Shown here piece by piece: positions 1 through 9,423 of a stretch of DNA of 35,779 bases. The notes below the pieces were generated by a model that was not told the origin of the DNA, searched no databases, and saw nothing but the letters and a program-made list of their open reading frames with translations. Each line of letters starts with the position of its first letter. The first letter of the stretch is position 1. This DNA comes from Hyphomicrobiales bacterium (GTDB lineage Bacteria; Pseudomonadota; Alphaproteobacteria; Rhizobiales; Rhizobiaceae), in NCBI GenBank assembly GCA_900468065.1, contig UBTA01000109.1:1-35779 (forward strand). The letters are read 5' to 3'. The position numbers were made by a program, and so were the translations under genes.

Positions 1-41
1 GTTTCGGGCGTGGGGTATTTTGTAGCCTAAGACATTCACGT

Positions 42-224
42 TCATGCAGTTAAGAGACTTGTGCCGAGTCGCCCCGATTTGAACGGCATCAAGTCGTACC
101 GTTTGGCAACGCTTGGCTTTCCGGCCATCGGCGGAGACTTCGCTGCTTTGGGGCTGCTCCCATCGGCCCTCGCCAGCCGACGAGGTGCAGGCTCTGTCAT
201 CTTTTCGCCCAAACGGGCTTTCAT
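42..224 (-). CDS. possible small hypothetical protein (60 aa)
   Basis: A short open frame on the minus strand starts at an ATG preceded a few bases upstream by a purine-rich GGGGGAGGGG stretch that could act as a ribosome binding site. The product is basic and rich in Pro, Ala and Lys, with no membrane segment or known motif. I do not recognise it. Nothing downstream can be judged because the window edge is close. The surrounding kilobase is decayed DNA, so this could equally be a chance frame or a leftover N-terminus. Confidence 0.2.
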   Translation of the reverse strand: MKARLGEKMTEPAPRRLARADGSSPKAAKSPPMAGKPSVAKRYDLMPFKSGRLGTSLLTA

Positions 225-445
225 GCCCCTCCCCCTGCGGTCTCCTCATTTTCAGGCATTTCGGCCGCAGATAGCCACCTGAGTGGGTTTAGTTCTGGGT
301 ACGGCGATGCTCGTCCGATGCGGCTTTTCGCGTCTGGCGGGCTGCATTTGGATTATAAAACATGCTTGCAACTGTCATTTTTTTACGCATTCTTTGTCTG
401 TACAAGGGCCGGGCGGATCGGCAAGGCCTTCGGATGCAAGCCCGT

Positions 446-1430
446 CTAGCACAGCTGCACCTCCGCAAGGCTGCGCGCTCGTGCATAGTGCATCAGCCCG
501 CCGTGCCAGCGCGGGAAGCCGAAGCCGTGGATTTTCACGAGTTCGATATCGGCGGCACGTAACGCCACGCTTTCTTCCAGAATGCGCATGGCCTCGTTGA
601 TCTCGGCAGGATGAGTACATGGGCCCCGTCCCAAATCCGCTGAGGCCGGCTTACTGCGTCTTCGGCGATGATCGCCGCCGCGATTTCGGACGGTCTTAGC
701 GTACGCCCGCCCGGCTGGTGATCGTACCAGCCGCCGCCGGATTTCTAGCCGAAGCGCTCGAGGGCGCAGAGCCGGACAGCGACGGGCGCGAAGGGCGTGT
801 CACCCGTCCACGAGCAGCTTTTCGCTTGAAGGCGGCGATATCGAGACCGCCGAGAACCTGTGCCTCGAAAGGGCCCATCAGCAAGCCTAAAGCGCGCATG
901 GCGCAACGACAGCGGACGGCGTTGCGCCGGAAAGCAGCAGCCGGTCGAGCGAGAAGCCGGTTGCCAGAACCTCCGGCGTCGTCGCCTCTGTCGCACCACA
1001 TCCAGTGGCTTCATGATATGCGCCGGACTGAAGAAATGCAGGCCCAGAAAGCGCTCGGGATTGCTGACTCTTGGCTGATTGCGTTCGGATCGAGGTAGGA
1101 GGTATTTGTAGCCAGCGCAGCATCGGCCCGGCAGACCGCCGAACGTTTTTTGAAGACCGCACGTTTGAGGGCAAGGTCCTCAAAGACCGTCTCGATAACG
1201 ATGGCGGGATTAGCAAGCAGGCCGTCGTCGTCGCCACCTGTGATGCCGGCCAAACGCTTGTCCGCCACGTCCTGGTTGATACGGCGGCGCCGAAGCCTCG
1301 AAGATGGCTCGAACATTGGCAAGCCCACGCAGGACATCATAACAACGGTTGAACTGCTCGGATTTACGACGTCGAGATGGAAATCCTGCCGCAAACTTCG
1401 AACAATCGGCGCGTTGAGCTTGCTCGACAA
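446..1430 (-). pseudogene. FadB/FadJ-type 3-hydroxyacyl-CoA dehydrogenase, multiply frameshifted remnant
   Basis: Pieces of one protein occur in the right order on the minus strand but in different frames. Around 1290-1060 lies VIETVFEDLALKRAVFKK followed by ALATNTSYLD, typical of the NAD-binding 3-hydroxyacyl-CoA dehydrogenase domain. Around 1014 comes a MKPLDVV stretch, and around 900-830 AMRALGLLMGPFEAQVLGGLDI, the C-terminal dehydrogenase domain. Around 730-700 there is GGWYDHQPG, and around 600-480 MRILEESVALRAADIELV then GFGFPRWHGG, the end of the second C-terminal domain. An intact enzyme would oxidise 3-hydroxyacyl-CoA in fatty-acid beta-oxidation. At least three frame changes separate the pieces, so no functional product is expected. 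No convincing enoyl-CoA hydratase half is visible upstream. Confidence 0.65.
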
Positions 1431-3028
1431 GGGCTGCCGCTTGGTCTCGGCGATAGTGCAAACTGAGCGCTGGACCGTAAATGCCTGGATTGGCGCTCTG
1501 ATTCAGCCAAGACGGCCTCCTATACTCGCAGTAAAGGCTTGCTGGCACCGAAGATTTTTGAGCCGGGTTTGACAATCACACTGCCGGCGACATCCTCACC
1601 GGTGCATGGCGCAACCCGGTACGCCGTCCCGGACCCAAGGACAATCTGAAACACGTCATATTGGACGATTGATTGTGCGTTTAGCGCCTATTTTCTACCA
1701 ACAACCGCACCTCGTGTCTTCGCTGAATAACGTCCGATAATGTTTTATTTCCTGCGGGATCTCGGATATCTGGCAAAAGCGGAATATCGCATCAAAAATG
1801 CAGTCAAAGACAGCTGCCAGCCGGTAGATATTATCGCGAATACGGGCATTGTCTACGTTATTCCGCGTCCCAGAGGCTAGACCTCATTCGCCGTTTGGAA
1901 ATATCATGTCACGTTTGTGCAATGCAGGATCCCCGGATACATGTATCCAGCCGATTCACGGGAGCGGAGACTTCCTCTTCTGCCTTAATAAAGATGGGCC
2001 GAACTTTTCATCATGGCTGCAGTCGTACCGGCAAATTTCGCCGTGTCTGGGATGTGGAACACGACGGCGCTCGTAAATGGCCGTCCTATAAAATTGCCCA
2101 GTTCCTCACCGCAGTCATCTCATCGTAGAGCGCCAAGCGGTGCGACGTTGGATTCTGCCGGAAAACAGGAGCATCCAAACCACCATTAACGCGTTATTCC
2201 GACAGTGCTGATGTTCACCCGATCGCCTTCGGATCAGCTCGGTTTAATGGAAGCGTTCGGGACCATTGTGACTAACACGCCGATGACTAAGACCCTGGAA
2301 AGAGTTTGCCAGCGCTTTATTCCCGCGAACAGTATCGATTACGCAGAGCTTTCGATGCGGACTATCTCCTTGCGGTCGCAACATATTCTTCCCATCTCCG
2401 GTCCAAACGCTTGATTGAGACCCCGCAATTTCGGTATCCCATCCTTGCACCCCTCTCCGGTCAACCGAATGCGTGCCGCCGACCATCATTGGCGCTCCGT
2501 CGAGAAAGATCTTTGGCAATCCGGGCGTAGATGGACAATCTGGAACCGCCACGATGCTGCCAGGCATCATCGAGAATGGGCGGACCCGTTGGCCGCGTAC
2601 GGGTCATCTGCGACGCGCAGATCCTTATCGAGCCGAAATAGCAATCGAGCCCAATCATGCGGAAACAATCTGCCTCGGAAGGATTTTTGAGCCGGAGGAA
2701 AAAAATCTCACCGATAAGCTTGCAAAGGCCGCACTCTCGGTACCCGGATGTTCGGGGTGTCAATATTGGACAGAAAGGCTCACATGGAGGAACGGGGTCA
2801 GGATCACATTTAGGGCCGCACTGCGATGATAGAGTTGGGACGAATGACATCACGGCCCTGGCAGCGGCAGCATGGGCACCTGCCGCGATGGACGGATGCT
2901 GTGCTTTGATTTCTGATCAATGGTTCTTTCAAATGTGTTTCCCTGGGCAATGAGGTGGTGAATCGTTCGAGCTGACAGGATGCTCATTCTGGATAAGTGC
3001 CAGAGCTGGGCGTACTGTCCAAGATTTG
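1431..3028. other. 1.6 kb without a supportable gene
   Basis: Only short overlapping open frames on both strands occur here, none with a recognisable motif together with a ribosome binding site. A fragment near 1850-1900 (YSASQRLDLIRRLEI) faintly resembles the start of some IS3-type transposases, but too little follows to call it. The stretch reads as decayed accessory DNA between the fadB-like remnant and the plasmid partition sites. Confidence 0.5.
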
Positions 3029-3056
3029 CGTGCAGTTAGCCGCGGCTAACTGCACG
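3029..3056. promoter_or_regulatory. parS-like palindrome 1 (28-base perfect palindrome)
   Basis: The 16-base core GTTAGCCGCGGCTAAC (3035-3050) fits GTTNNCNGCNGNNAAC, the pattern of the parS centromere-like sites bound by RepB (ParB) in repABC plasmids. Flanking bases extend it to a perfect 28-base palindrome. It lies about 230 bases upstream of repA. The role is inferred from motif and position. Confidence 0.8.
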
Positions 3057-3114
3057 GGGAGATCGTGCGAAACGGGCCTGCCTTAGGGATCGACCGTCTC
3101 CAAGTATCGTCATC

Positions 3115-3162
3115 GGTGGTGCATAACCCAGTTAGCCGCGGCTAACTGGGTTATGCACCACC
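3115..3162. promoter_or_regulatory. parS-like palindrome 2 (48-base perfect palindrome)
   Basis: The same 16-base core GTTAGCCGCGGCTAAC lies at 3131-3146. Its flanks are perfectly self-complementary for 16 further bases on each side (arm GGTGGTGCATAACCCA), giving a 48-base perfect palindrome; after one unpaired base the match continues for about three bases. Two identical cores 96 bases apart, upstream of repA, suggest a small RepB-binding cluster used for partition and perhaps incompatibility. The long perfect arms exceed what RepB recognition needs. Confidence 0.8.
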
Positions 3163-3219
3163 CGATCTATCGTCAAATAAAAGCCCTTGCCCAAAATTGA
3201 GAATCGGAGCTTACATGGT

Positions 3220-3260
3220 AACTGCGGTAAAAGCCGAATTCTTCGCTTAAAACCGCAGTT
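3220..3260. promoter_or_regulatory. inverted repeat just upstream of repA, probable RepA operator
   Basis: The arms AACTGCGGT (3220-3228) and ACCGCAGTT (3252-3260) are exact reverse complements, with shorter inner complementary bases AAGC/GCTT. The element ends 20 bases before the repA ATG. RepA (with RepB) represses its own operon in repABC plasmids by binding inverted repeats in this region. Assignment as the operator is inference from position; a leader hairpin is the alternative. Confidence 0.5.
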
Positions 3261-3280
3261 GGAAAAAGTGGCAAGACAAT

Positions 3281-4495
3281 ATGACTCAAACCGCTGAGAA
3301 GATCATAGCGCCAAATGCGTCGGACCTCAAAGGCCTGATTCAACGGCATTCCTCTGCGTTATCAGCGCAGCTTCAGGCGCACCACGCCAGTATCTACCCC
3401 CTCCACGCCGAAAAGAGCATTCGAAATTTCACTCCAGCTGAAACATCCAAGCTCATCGGCATTGGTGAAGGATATCTACGTCAGGTAGCCGCCGAAATGC
3501 CGGCATTGTCCGCCAGTCAACATGGCGGGCGGCGCAGCTATGGCGTCGATGACATCAGCGCAATCAGGAAGCACCTCGATCAAGGCTCACGTGGAGGCCG
3601 GCGTTATCTTCCGCACCGCCGGGACGAAGAAGAGCTGCAAGTCATCGCGGTTATGAATTTCAAAGGTGGTTCCGGAAAAACGACCACGTCGGCCCATCTG
3701 GCTCAGCACCTCGCCTTGCGCGGGTATCGTGTCCTTGCCATTGATCTTGATCCACAGGCCAGTCTGTCAGCACTATTTGGTCATCAGCCGGAAATTGACG
3801 TCGGCCAGAATGAAACACTCTACGGCGCAATCCGTTATGACGAGCAGCAACGACCGATAGCAGAGATCGTAAGGGCGACTTACATTCCTGATCTCCACCT
3901 GATACCCGGCAATTTGGAGCTTATGGAGTTCGAGCACGACACGCCGCGCGCGCTGATGAAGCGCCAAGCTGGCGATACGTTGTTTTTTGCACGCATCGGC
4001 CAAGCGATTGCGCAGGCGCAGAATCTTTACGACGTGGTCATCATCGATTGCCCGCCGCAACTCGGCTATCTGACGTTATCGGCCCTGACCGCCGCGACCT
4101 CTGTTCTTGTCACCGTTCATCCACAAATGCTTGATGTGATGTCGATGAATCAGTTTCTCGCAATGACCGGTGACCTCCTTGAGGAGATCTCGGCAGCCGG
4201 CGCTCGTTCCGACTATAACTGGATGCGATACCTCGTCACCCGGTTTGAGCCTAGCGACGGACCCCAAAACCAGATGGTCGCTTTCCTGCGGTCGATATTC
4301 GGGGACAACGTGCTCATCCATCCGCAGTTGAAAAGCACAGCGATTTCGGATGCCGGCCTAACCAATCAAACGCTCTTTGAAGTCGAGCGCAATCAGTTCA
4401 CGCGCTCAACCTATGATCGGGCGCTTGAATCGATCAACAACGTTAACGCCGAAATCGAGACGTTGATCAAGAAAGCATGGGGTAGGGCAGCATGA
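3281..4495 (+). CDS. repA: RepA, plasmid partition ATPase (ParA family)
   Basis: This 404-residue protein is the partition ATPase and operon autorepressor of a repABC plasmid. It works with RepB bound at parS to segregate plasmid copies. The first ~110 residues form the helical DNA-binding region typical of the longer ParA type. The deviant Walker A motif KGGSGKT is at residues 128-134, and the Walker A-prime/B segment VVIIDCPPQLGYL has its Asp at residue 256. Length matches the family (about 400). The last codons overlap the repB start in an ATGA junction, which implies translational coupling. The parS-like palindromes and a candidate operator lie just upstream. No defects are seen. Confidence 0.97.
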   Translation: MTQTAEKIIAPNASDLKGLIQRHSSALSAQLQAHHASIYPLHAEKSIRNFTPAETSKLIGIGEGYLRQVAAEMPALSASQHGGRRSYGVDDISAIRKHLDQGSRGGRRYLPHRRDEEELQVIAVMNFKGGSGKTTTSAHLAQHLALRGYRVLAIDLDPQASLSALFGHQPEIDVGQNETLYGAIRYDEQQRPIAEIVRATYIPDLHLIPGNLELMEFEHDTPRALMKRQAGDTLFFARIGQAIAQAQNLYDVVIIDCPPQLGYLTLSALTAATSVLVTVHPQMLDVMSMNQFLAMTGDLLEEISAAGARSDYNWMRYLVTRFEPSDGPQNQMVAFLRSIFGDNVLIHPQLKSTAISDAGLTNQTLFEVERNQFTRSTYDRALESINNVNAEIETLIKKAWGRAA

Positions 4496-5511
4496 GCCGT
4501 AAGGACGTCTTCGCCAGTCTTAACACGCAGGCAGGCTCCGAGGCCGACAGCCATGCGGACGTGCGTGCTCCCAAGAGCCGCTTACGGCCAATTCTGGGCT
4601 CGCCGGAGTTGATACTCGACACTTCACGCACCCCGGTTGGTTCAATTGGCCAATCGTTGAGTGAGATCAGTGAACGGAACCGCAGGGCAGAGGATATCGA
4701 AAAGCGTCTGGCCGAAGGCTTAACGGTCGTCGCCCTGGACACGGCCGCGATTGATCCCTCGTTCATCCAGGATCGTATGCCTGGGGCCACAGAGGCGCAT
4801 GAACGATTGGTAGCTTCCATCCGCGAGCAGGGTCAGCAGGTTCCAATTCTCGTGCGACCGCACCCGCAAATGCCAGGGCGTTTTCAAGTCGCCTTCGGTC
4901 ATCGCCGGCTGCGCGCGCTCAGCGAACTTGGCTTGCCGGTCAGTGCAGTCGTCCGCGACCTAACAGATGAGCAGCTCGTCGTGGCGCAGGGCCAGGAAAA
5001 CAATGAGCGCCAGGATCTCACCTATATCGAGAAAGCACGCTTTGCTGAGCGTCTTCAGCAGCGTTTCGCCCGCGAGACAATCATGGCCGCGATGTCTCTC
5101 TACAAGAGCGACCTTTCCAATATGCTGTCGGTGGTATCCCGCATACCCGGCAGCTTGATCGACGCAATTGGGCCTGCACCATCCATTGGACGGCGCAACT
5201 GGATGGAGCTTGCCGATATCTTATCGGACGCCAAGTCCGTTGAGCGTGCCCTCACCCACCTCGACAGTGTGGAAGTCAAAGGCCTCACGTCAGAGGAGCG
5301 TTTCAAGGCGCTCCTTGCTCATCTTAAACCGCGACCAAGCAAGGCACAGGCAGACGTCTGGTCGACACCCCACGGTGAACGCCTTGCAAAGGTTACGCAA
5401 AGCGACGCACGCGTCGAAATTGTCATCGATCGAATGCAGGCGCCGGAGTTTGCGTCTTTCGTGCTCGATCGGCTTCAGTCTCTGTTCGAAGAGCATCGCT
5501 CGAAGAGCTGA
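4492..5511 (+). CDS. repB: RepB, ParB-type partition protein
   Basis: This 339-residue protein belongs to the ParB/RepB family. It binds the parS palindromes and partners RepA in plasmid segregation. The middle of the protein carries the ParB/sulfiredoxin-type N-domain, including ILVRPHP followed by FGHRRLRALSELG (roughly residues 120-146) and the nucleotide-contact-type segment GQENNERQDLTYIEKARFA (~166-184). A helix-turn-helix region follows (~185-225). The ATG overlaps the repA stop by four bases, so the two are translated in a fixed ratio. Length is normal for RepB. The 180 bases before repC carry the antisense RNA. Confidence 0.96.
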   Translation: MSRKDVFASLNTQAGSEADSHADVRAPKSRLRPILGSPELILDTSRTPVGSIGQSLSEISERNRRAEDIEKRLAEGLTVVALDTAAIDPSFIQDRMPGATEAHERLVASIREQGQQVPILVRPHPQMPGRFQVAFGHRRLRALSELGLPVSAVVRDLTDEQLVVAQGQENNERQDLTYIEKARFAERLQQRFARETIMAAMSLYKSDLSNMLSVVSRIPGSLIDAIGPAPSIGRRNWMELADILSDAKSVERALTHLDSVEVKGLTSEERFKALLAHLKPRPSKAQADVWSTPHGERLAKVTQSDARVEIVIDRMQAPEFASFVLDRLQSLFEEHRSKS

Positions 5512-5544
5512 GTTTCAAAACGTCGCAATCAGGAGAATACCGCA

Positions 5545-5597
5545 AAAGAAAAAAGCCCCCGAAACGTTGCCGTCACGGAAGCCCTTTTCATGTTTCG
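5545..5597 (-). ncRNA. counter-transcribed RNA (ctRNA) controlling repC
   Basis: On the minus strand a strong sigma-70-like promoter is visible: TTGACA (5628-5633), a 17-base spacer and GATTCT (5605-5610). Transcription would start near 5597 and run away from repC. The arms CGAAAC/GTTTCG (plus-strand positions 5592-5597 and 5560-5565) bracket the RNA, and a run GGGGGCTTTTTT follows (5550-5559), looking like an intrinsic terminator. repABC plasmids carry such a ~50-60 nt antisense RNA between repB and repC. It limits RepC synthesis, copy number and compatibility. Exact ends are estimates. Confidence 0.85.
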
Positions 5598-5691
5598 CAG
5601 CTAGAGAATCGCATTTCCGGGAATCACTGTCAAGAGATTAGGCGTCAATTCGGCGAGTGGATTTCTTTTGCCTAGGAGAAGGTGAAAGAAA

Positions 5692-6993
5692 ATGAAAAAC
5701 GGCCATGTGACGACGCCCTTCGGGCGGCGTACGATGACGTTTGGCATGCTCGCAACTCAGATTCTGAGCCGTGAGGTAAACGCTGCCAAGTCTGTCGACA
5801 AGTGGAAGATCTACCGTGCTCTGTGTGAAGCCCGGCCGCTGCTGGGTATTACCGACCGCGCGCTTGCGGTGATGAATGCCCTCCTCAGCTTCTATCCCAA
5901 GAATGAGCTCAGCAACGAAAGCAACCTCGTCGTATTTCCATCCAATACACAGCTTTCCCTGCGCTCACACGGGATGGCGGAGCAAACGATCCGGCGTCAC
6001 CTCGCCGCACTCGTGGAGGCTGGACTAATAGCCCGTAAAGATAGCCCAAACGGCAAGCGTTACGCCCATCGGGGACGGCAAGGCGAGGTAAGTGAAGCGT
6101 TCGGCTTCTCACTTTCTCCCTTGCTTGCTCGTGCCGATGAAATTGAACGTCTCGCCACTAAAGTGGTTGCGGAAAGGCTTTACATTCTCAGGCTACGGGA
6201 ACGTATCAGCATCTGCCGGCGCGATATAACCAAACTGATCGACGCAGCGCTGTCCGGCCAGGTCTGCGGCGACTGGTCCGACATCCATGCCGGTTTCCGC
6301 TGCTTGATTGACGGCGTTTCACGCAAACCATCCATAGAAGAACTGGAGTCCTTGCTCGAAAAGATCGCAGCCATTCAGGACAACGTTATCAACCAATTGG
6401 AAATGCAGATTAAAACGCAGCAAGTAAGCGGCAATCCCGTTCAAAATGAGCGGCACATACAGAATTCAGACTCTGAATCTATCTCTGAATCTGAACGAGA
6501 CCTTCCGTACACGCAGCGGACGAACTTCCACGGGCACTTGCCGTCAACGACACCACAGCAGTCCAAAACCCCGACAATCGCTGTCAAACCCGCCCAGAGC
6601 ATCGAAACCAACCAACCCGATGCCGATTCCGTTGGCGTTAAAAATCTAAAAACGTTTCCGCTCGGTCTCGTTCTTAAAGCTTGCCCAGACGTGTCGAATT
6701 ATGGCCCCGGTGGGCAAATCAAAAATTGGCGAGATATGATGTCGGCGGCGATTGTCGTGCGGTCGATGCTGGGTGTCAGCCCGTCAGCTTACGAGGAAGC
6801 GGTGGAGGCCATGGGCCCTGAAAACACTGCCATTGTAACGGCCTGCATTCTAGAGAGGGGGTCCCACATCAACTCAGCCGGCGGCTATCTCCGAAATCTG
6901 ACCCAACGAACCCAGAAGGGCGAATTCGCCCTAGGGCCTATGCTGATGTCTCTTTTGCGTTTGTCTGGGACAGACAGCCAGACCGCAGCATAA
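5692..6993 (+). CDS. repC: RepC, plasmid replication initiator
   Basis: This 433-residue protein is the replication initiator of repABC plasmids. The N-terminal ~170 residues contain the winged-helix DNA-binding region characteristic of the family (TDRALAVMNALLSFYP, then SLRSHGMAEQTIRRHLAAL). A Ser/Glu-rich, low-complexity linker near residues 255-275 separates this from the C-terminal domain. In studied relatives the origin of replication lies inside repC, so oriV is probably within this gene; I cannot pinpoint it. The ATG follows the purine-rich AGGAGAAGGTGAAAG. Expression should be restrained by the antisense RNA upstream. Length and sequence look intact. Confidence 0.96.
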   Translation: MKNGHVTTPFGRRTMTFGMLATQILSREVNAAKSVDKWKIYRALCEARPLLGITDRALAVMNALLSFYPKNELSNESNLVVFPSNTQLSLRSHGMAEQTIRRHLAALVEAGLIARKDSPNGKRYAHRGRQGEVSEAFGFSLSPLLARADEIERLATKVVAERLYILRLRERISICRRDITKLIDAALSGQVCGDWSDIHAGFRCLIDGVSRKPSIEELESLLEKIAAIQDNVINQLEMQIKTQQVSGNPVQNERHIQNSDSESISESERDLPYTQRTNFHGHLPSTTPQQSKTPTIAVKPAQSIETNQPDADSVGVKNLKTFPLGLVLKACPDVSNYGPGGQIKNWRDMMSAAIVVRSMLGVSPSAYEEAVEAMGPENTAIVTACILERGSHINSAGGYLRNLTQRTQKGEFALGPMLMSLLRLSGTDSQTAA

Positions 6994-7499
6994 TACGCGC
7001 CAAATTCTGCGACCTGAAGATTGACCTGGTTCTCTCGCATAGGAACCCCATATCGCTAACGATGTTAGGGATTATCGGACATTCTATGCCGACTTCAAAG
7101 GGTGCGCTTTTTGGTAAAGACAAGGGGGAAAACTGCTCCATAGTCTAGAAGTCTTTCAACCGTCCGATCCGAGAAGCCTGCTGGCCGGCCGATATATCCA
7201 AACACGCTTTGTTGGAGGATAGTAGGAACCGCAGCGAGCGTGTGCATCGAACCATTCACGAACGGAGACAGACAAGAAGCACTCCAGATCTCGTCACCAA
7301 GAAAGCAACGAGGCCGATTGTGCGCATCTCTCACCCACTTCCTAAACCACGGTTGTCGGCCTCTACGTCACCGAGCTTGCGGATCGACGATTCTGTTCCA
7401 TGGAAAATAGCGACCGAAAATCCAACACCATCCCGACAATCTGGGGTTCTTCCGCAGTTTTAGTGCGGGCCTCACGATTCATGCCAAGTATGAATGCGT
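6994..7499. other. non-coding or decayed stretch after repC
   Basis: About 500 bases without a supportable gene. A 79-residue minus-strand open frame (7095-7334) has a protein-like composition, but I recognise no family, motif or ribosome binding site for it. It may be a fragment of a lost gene. Confidence 0.4.
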
Positions 7500-8330
7500 T
7501 GTGCTTGTAGGGCGTCCGCGGTGTTTTACCCCTGATGCCGTTCACGAACCGGGCGGGTCCACGGTCAGTACGAACGTCGGCTGGTCGATCTGGCTTGGCA
7601 TGAATCGTGGGGGTGGGGATTCAACCTCAGGCTCGCGGTTTCCGGTGCGTCAATCGGGGCTATCTACGCAGAACCTTCACCGAGCGAATGCCTGAAATGA
7701 TTTTGGCCAAATCACGTGGCAGCGCGCGGTGATCTGAACACCATGGATCGGCTTCATCGCGCGCGAAACCTGGCTCCCGCTTGTCGCGAGAGCTCGGGAT
7801 GCCTGTCCGCGGTCATACGCTATTGCGGATTTTACGGGCGGAGACATGCGAGCCGATAACGGTGCCGCATGTCCTTGGGATAGATGACTGGTCATGCCGA
7901 CAAGGCCACGCGGTCTCGGAACGATCTGGAGCGTAACTACCTCGATCTGTTGCCAGATCTGAATGCCGACGCGCAAGCATCATGGCTGGGCCGCTATCCA
8001 AAGCCGGATTCGGCCCCCGGGCACGCCGACGAGCGCCATCGCGCCGCGAATGCGCTTGATCCCTCAGCCAAGGTGCCGCATCTCTTCACGAACGTGCCGT
8101 TTGATTCCCTCTTCATCTTTACGAGTATGCGCCAAAGATTGCCTCAGAACTCACCCGCCCCTTTGCAGCTCTCGCACGCGGCGTTGATGACACAGATGAA
8201 CGCGAAATGTGGATATCAGATGCCAGACACAGCGAGCTCGCATCATTTGTTGTGGGGATCGCACGGATATCGATGCCGTGAAAGCCAGGAGGACTTTGGA
8301 GCACCAATCCGGTCGAAGGGCAGATCAACC
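7500..8330 (+). pseudogene. ISL3-family transposase remnant
   Basis: Ordered pieces of an ISL3-type DDE transposase appear in shifting frames. HSRYERRLVDLAWH is near 7550 and RRFRCVNRGYLRRTFTER near 7640-7690 (the Cys-containing N-terminal zinc-finger region). VLGIDDWS near 7870 carries the first catalytic Asp region. YLDLLPDLNADAQASWL is near 7940 and ADERHRAANALDPSAKVPHLF near 8030. ELASFVVGI near 8240 is followed by WSTNPVEGQINRV near 8300, carrying the last catalytic Glu. Several frameshifts and stops separate them, so the element is dead. Element ends were not identified. Confidence 0.75.
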
Positions 8331-8711
8331 GCGTCTGCAGCGGCCATAGTTCAGCGATGCCCCAAACACTGAGGAACAGATCGCGCGCGGCCTCTCCGAT
8401 GCCATCTGCCCGGTCAGCACTCTCAAAATCCGGCTCAAGTTAGCAAAGATCGTCCTAGGCCCGCTGTTCGGTGAACGACGGAACGGCTTGATCAAGGCCA
8501 GCACTAGCGGCGCGCATCTCACCGGGTCTCGCAGTGTCGCATATCGATCGACGTGATCACATTCAAAGGCCAGTTGTACATGTACAACGCGTCGCGTCAG
8601 GCGCAACGATCGCAGACGGTTCCGTCGGACCTTCCTGTCCGTTTACAACTAGAACTCGACTCGGCATCATAAACGTACCCGGTTTTCCAGAAAGATGTGG
8701 GATCTCGCCGA
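8331..8711. other. interval between two dead transposase genes
   Basis: No supportable gene is present. The first part may be the decayed C-terminal end of the ISL3 transposase, and the last ~100 bases may belong to the IS6-type element that follows. No clear terminal inverted repeats were found. Confidence 0.4.
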
Positions 8712-9160
8712 ATGATCAAACCTGCCCGTAAACTTCCTTATCCTCGCCATCAATTTCCAGCTGACGTGATTGCCCATGCCGTTCGGTACTATTTACGGTT
8801 TCCGCCCAGTCTGCGCATGGGCAAGGTATGCTGGCAGGCCGTGGCGTCATTGTATCTCACCAGACGGTGAGTCTCTTGGCTGCGAAATTCGGCAGGCACT
8901 TTGCCAATACTCGAAACCGATCAGCGGACAGGCAATGGATGGCACTTCGATCTATGCGGCCCTGCCAGCATGACTTCATTCGACTCTGGCTATGGCGATT
9001 TCGTCCTTGATGTTCTGGTCCAGAGCCACCGGAATGCCAGAACCGCAGGCGGATCATAAAGACGGCTTGTGAAAGGACAAGGACGTACGCCCCGTGTGAT
9101 GATCACCGACAAGCTCCGGTCTCATCGCGCCGCGAAACTTGGCACATTAAAGAAGTTTTA
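8712..9160 (+). pseudogene. IS6-family transposase remnant
   Basis: From the ATG at 8712 the reading PYPRHQFPADVIAHAVRYY then LRFPPSLRM matches the N-terminus of IS6/IS26-type transposases, with the helix-turn-helix region. After frame changes come SLLAAKFGRHFAN (~8870), LWLWR (~8985) and RTYAPCVMITDKLRSHRAAK (~9085-9140), which carries the middle DDE Asp region. The C-terminal third with the catalytic Glu is not found. Multiple frameshifts and stops make it non-functional. Confidence 0.75.
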
Positions 9161-9214
9161 GGAGGTTCCATGACCAAGCCGAAACTCCTTTGAAAACTTC
9201 GTATGCAACAGTCA

Positions 9215-9417
9215 CGGCCCTGATTGGGTAGGGCGTCCGATGCTGGGGCGATGTTTGGGTCCAATGTCGATTTTGTGGGTGGCAATCGCCTCATCTTCAA
9301 CATTTCCGGCAACACATACCGCCTGATTGTTCATGTCTCCCACCGTTTTCAAACGTGTTCTTATCAACTGCATAGGCGCCCATGCCGCCTATCACGCCAT
9401 CGATCCGGAGTCAGTGT
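9215..9417 (+). pseudogene. HigB-type mRNA interferase toxin remnant
   Basis: The reading AMFGSNVDFVGGNRLIFNIS then GNTYRLIVHVSHRFQT and, after one frameshift, LINCIGAHAAYHAIDPESV followed by a stop matches the C-terminal two-thirds of HigB/RelE-superfamily toxins. Intact relatives cleave mRNA at the ribosome. The N-terminal portion is not readable and the frame is broken near 9357. It lies directly upstream of a matching HigA remnant, the usual toxin-first order of higBA modules. Confidence 0.65.
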
Positions 9418-9423
9418 AACGGA

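Noticed and set aside
1..300. Possible tRNA-like segment near CGCCCCGATTTGAACGGC
   Set aside because: A T-arm-like stretch is suggested, but no matching acceptor and anticodon arms could be assembled around it.
2205..2953. Several 70-130-codon frames on both strands upstream of the parS-like sites
   Set aside because: Mutually overlapping, no family motifs, no ribosome binding sites; best read as random frames in decayed DNA.
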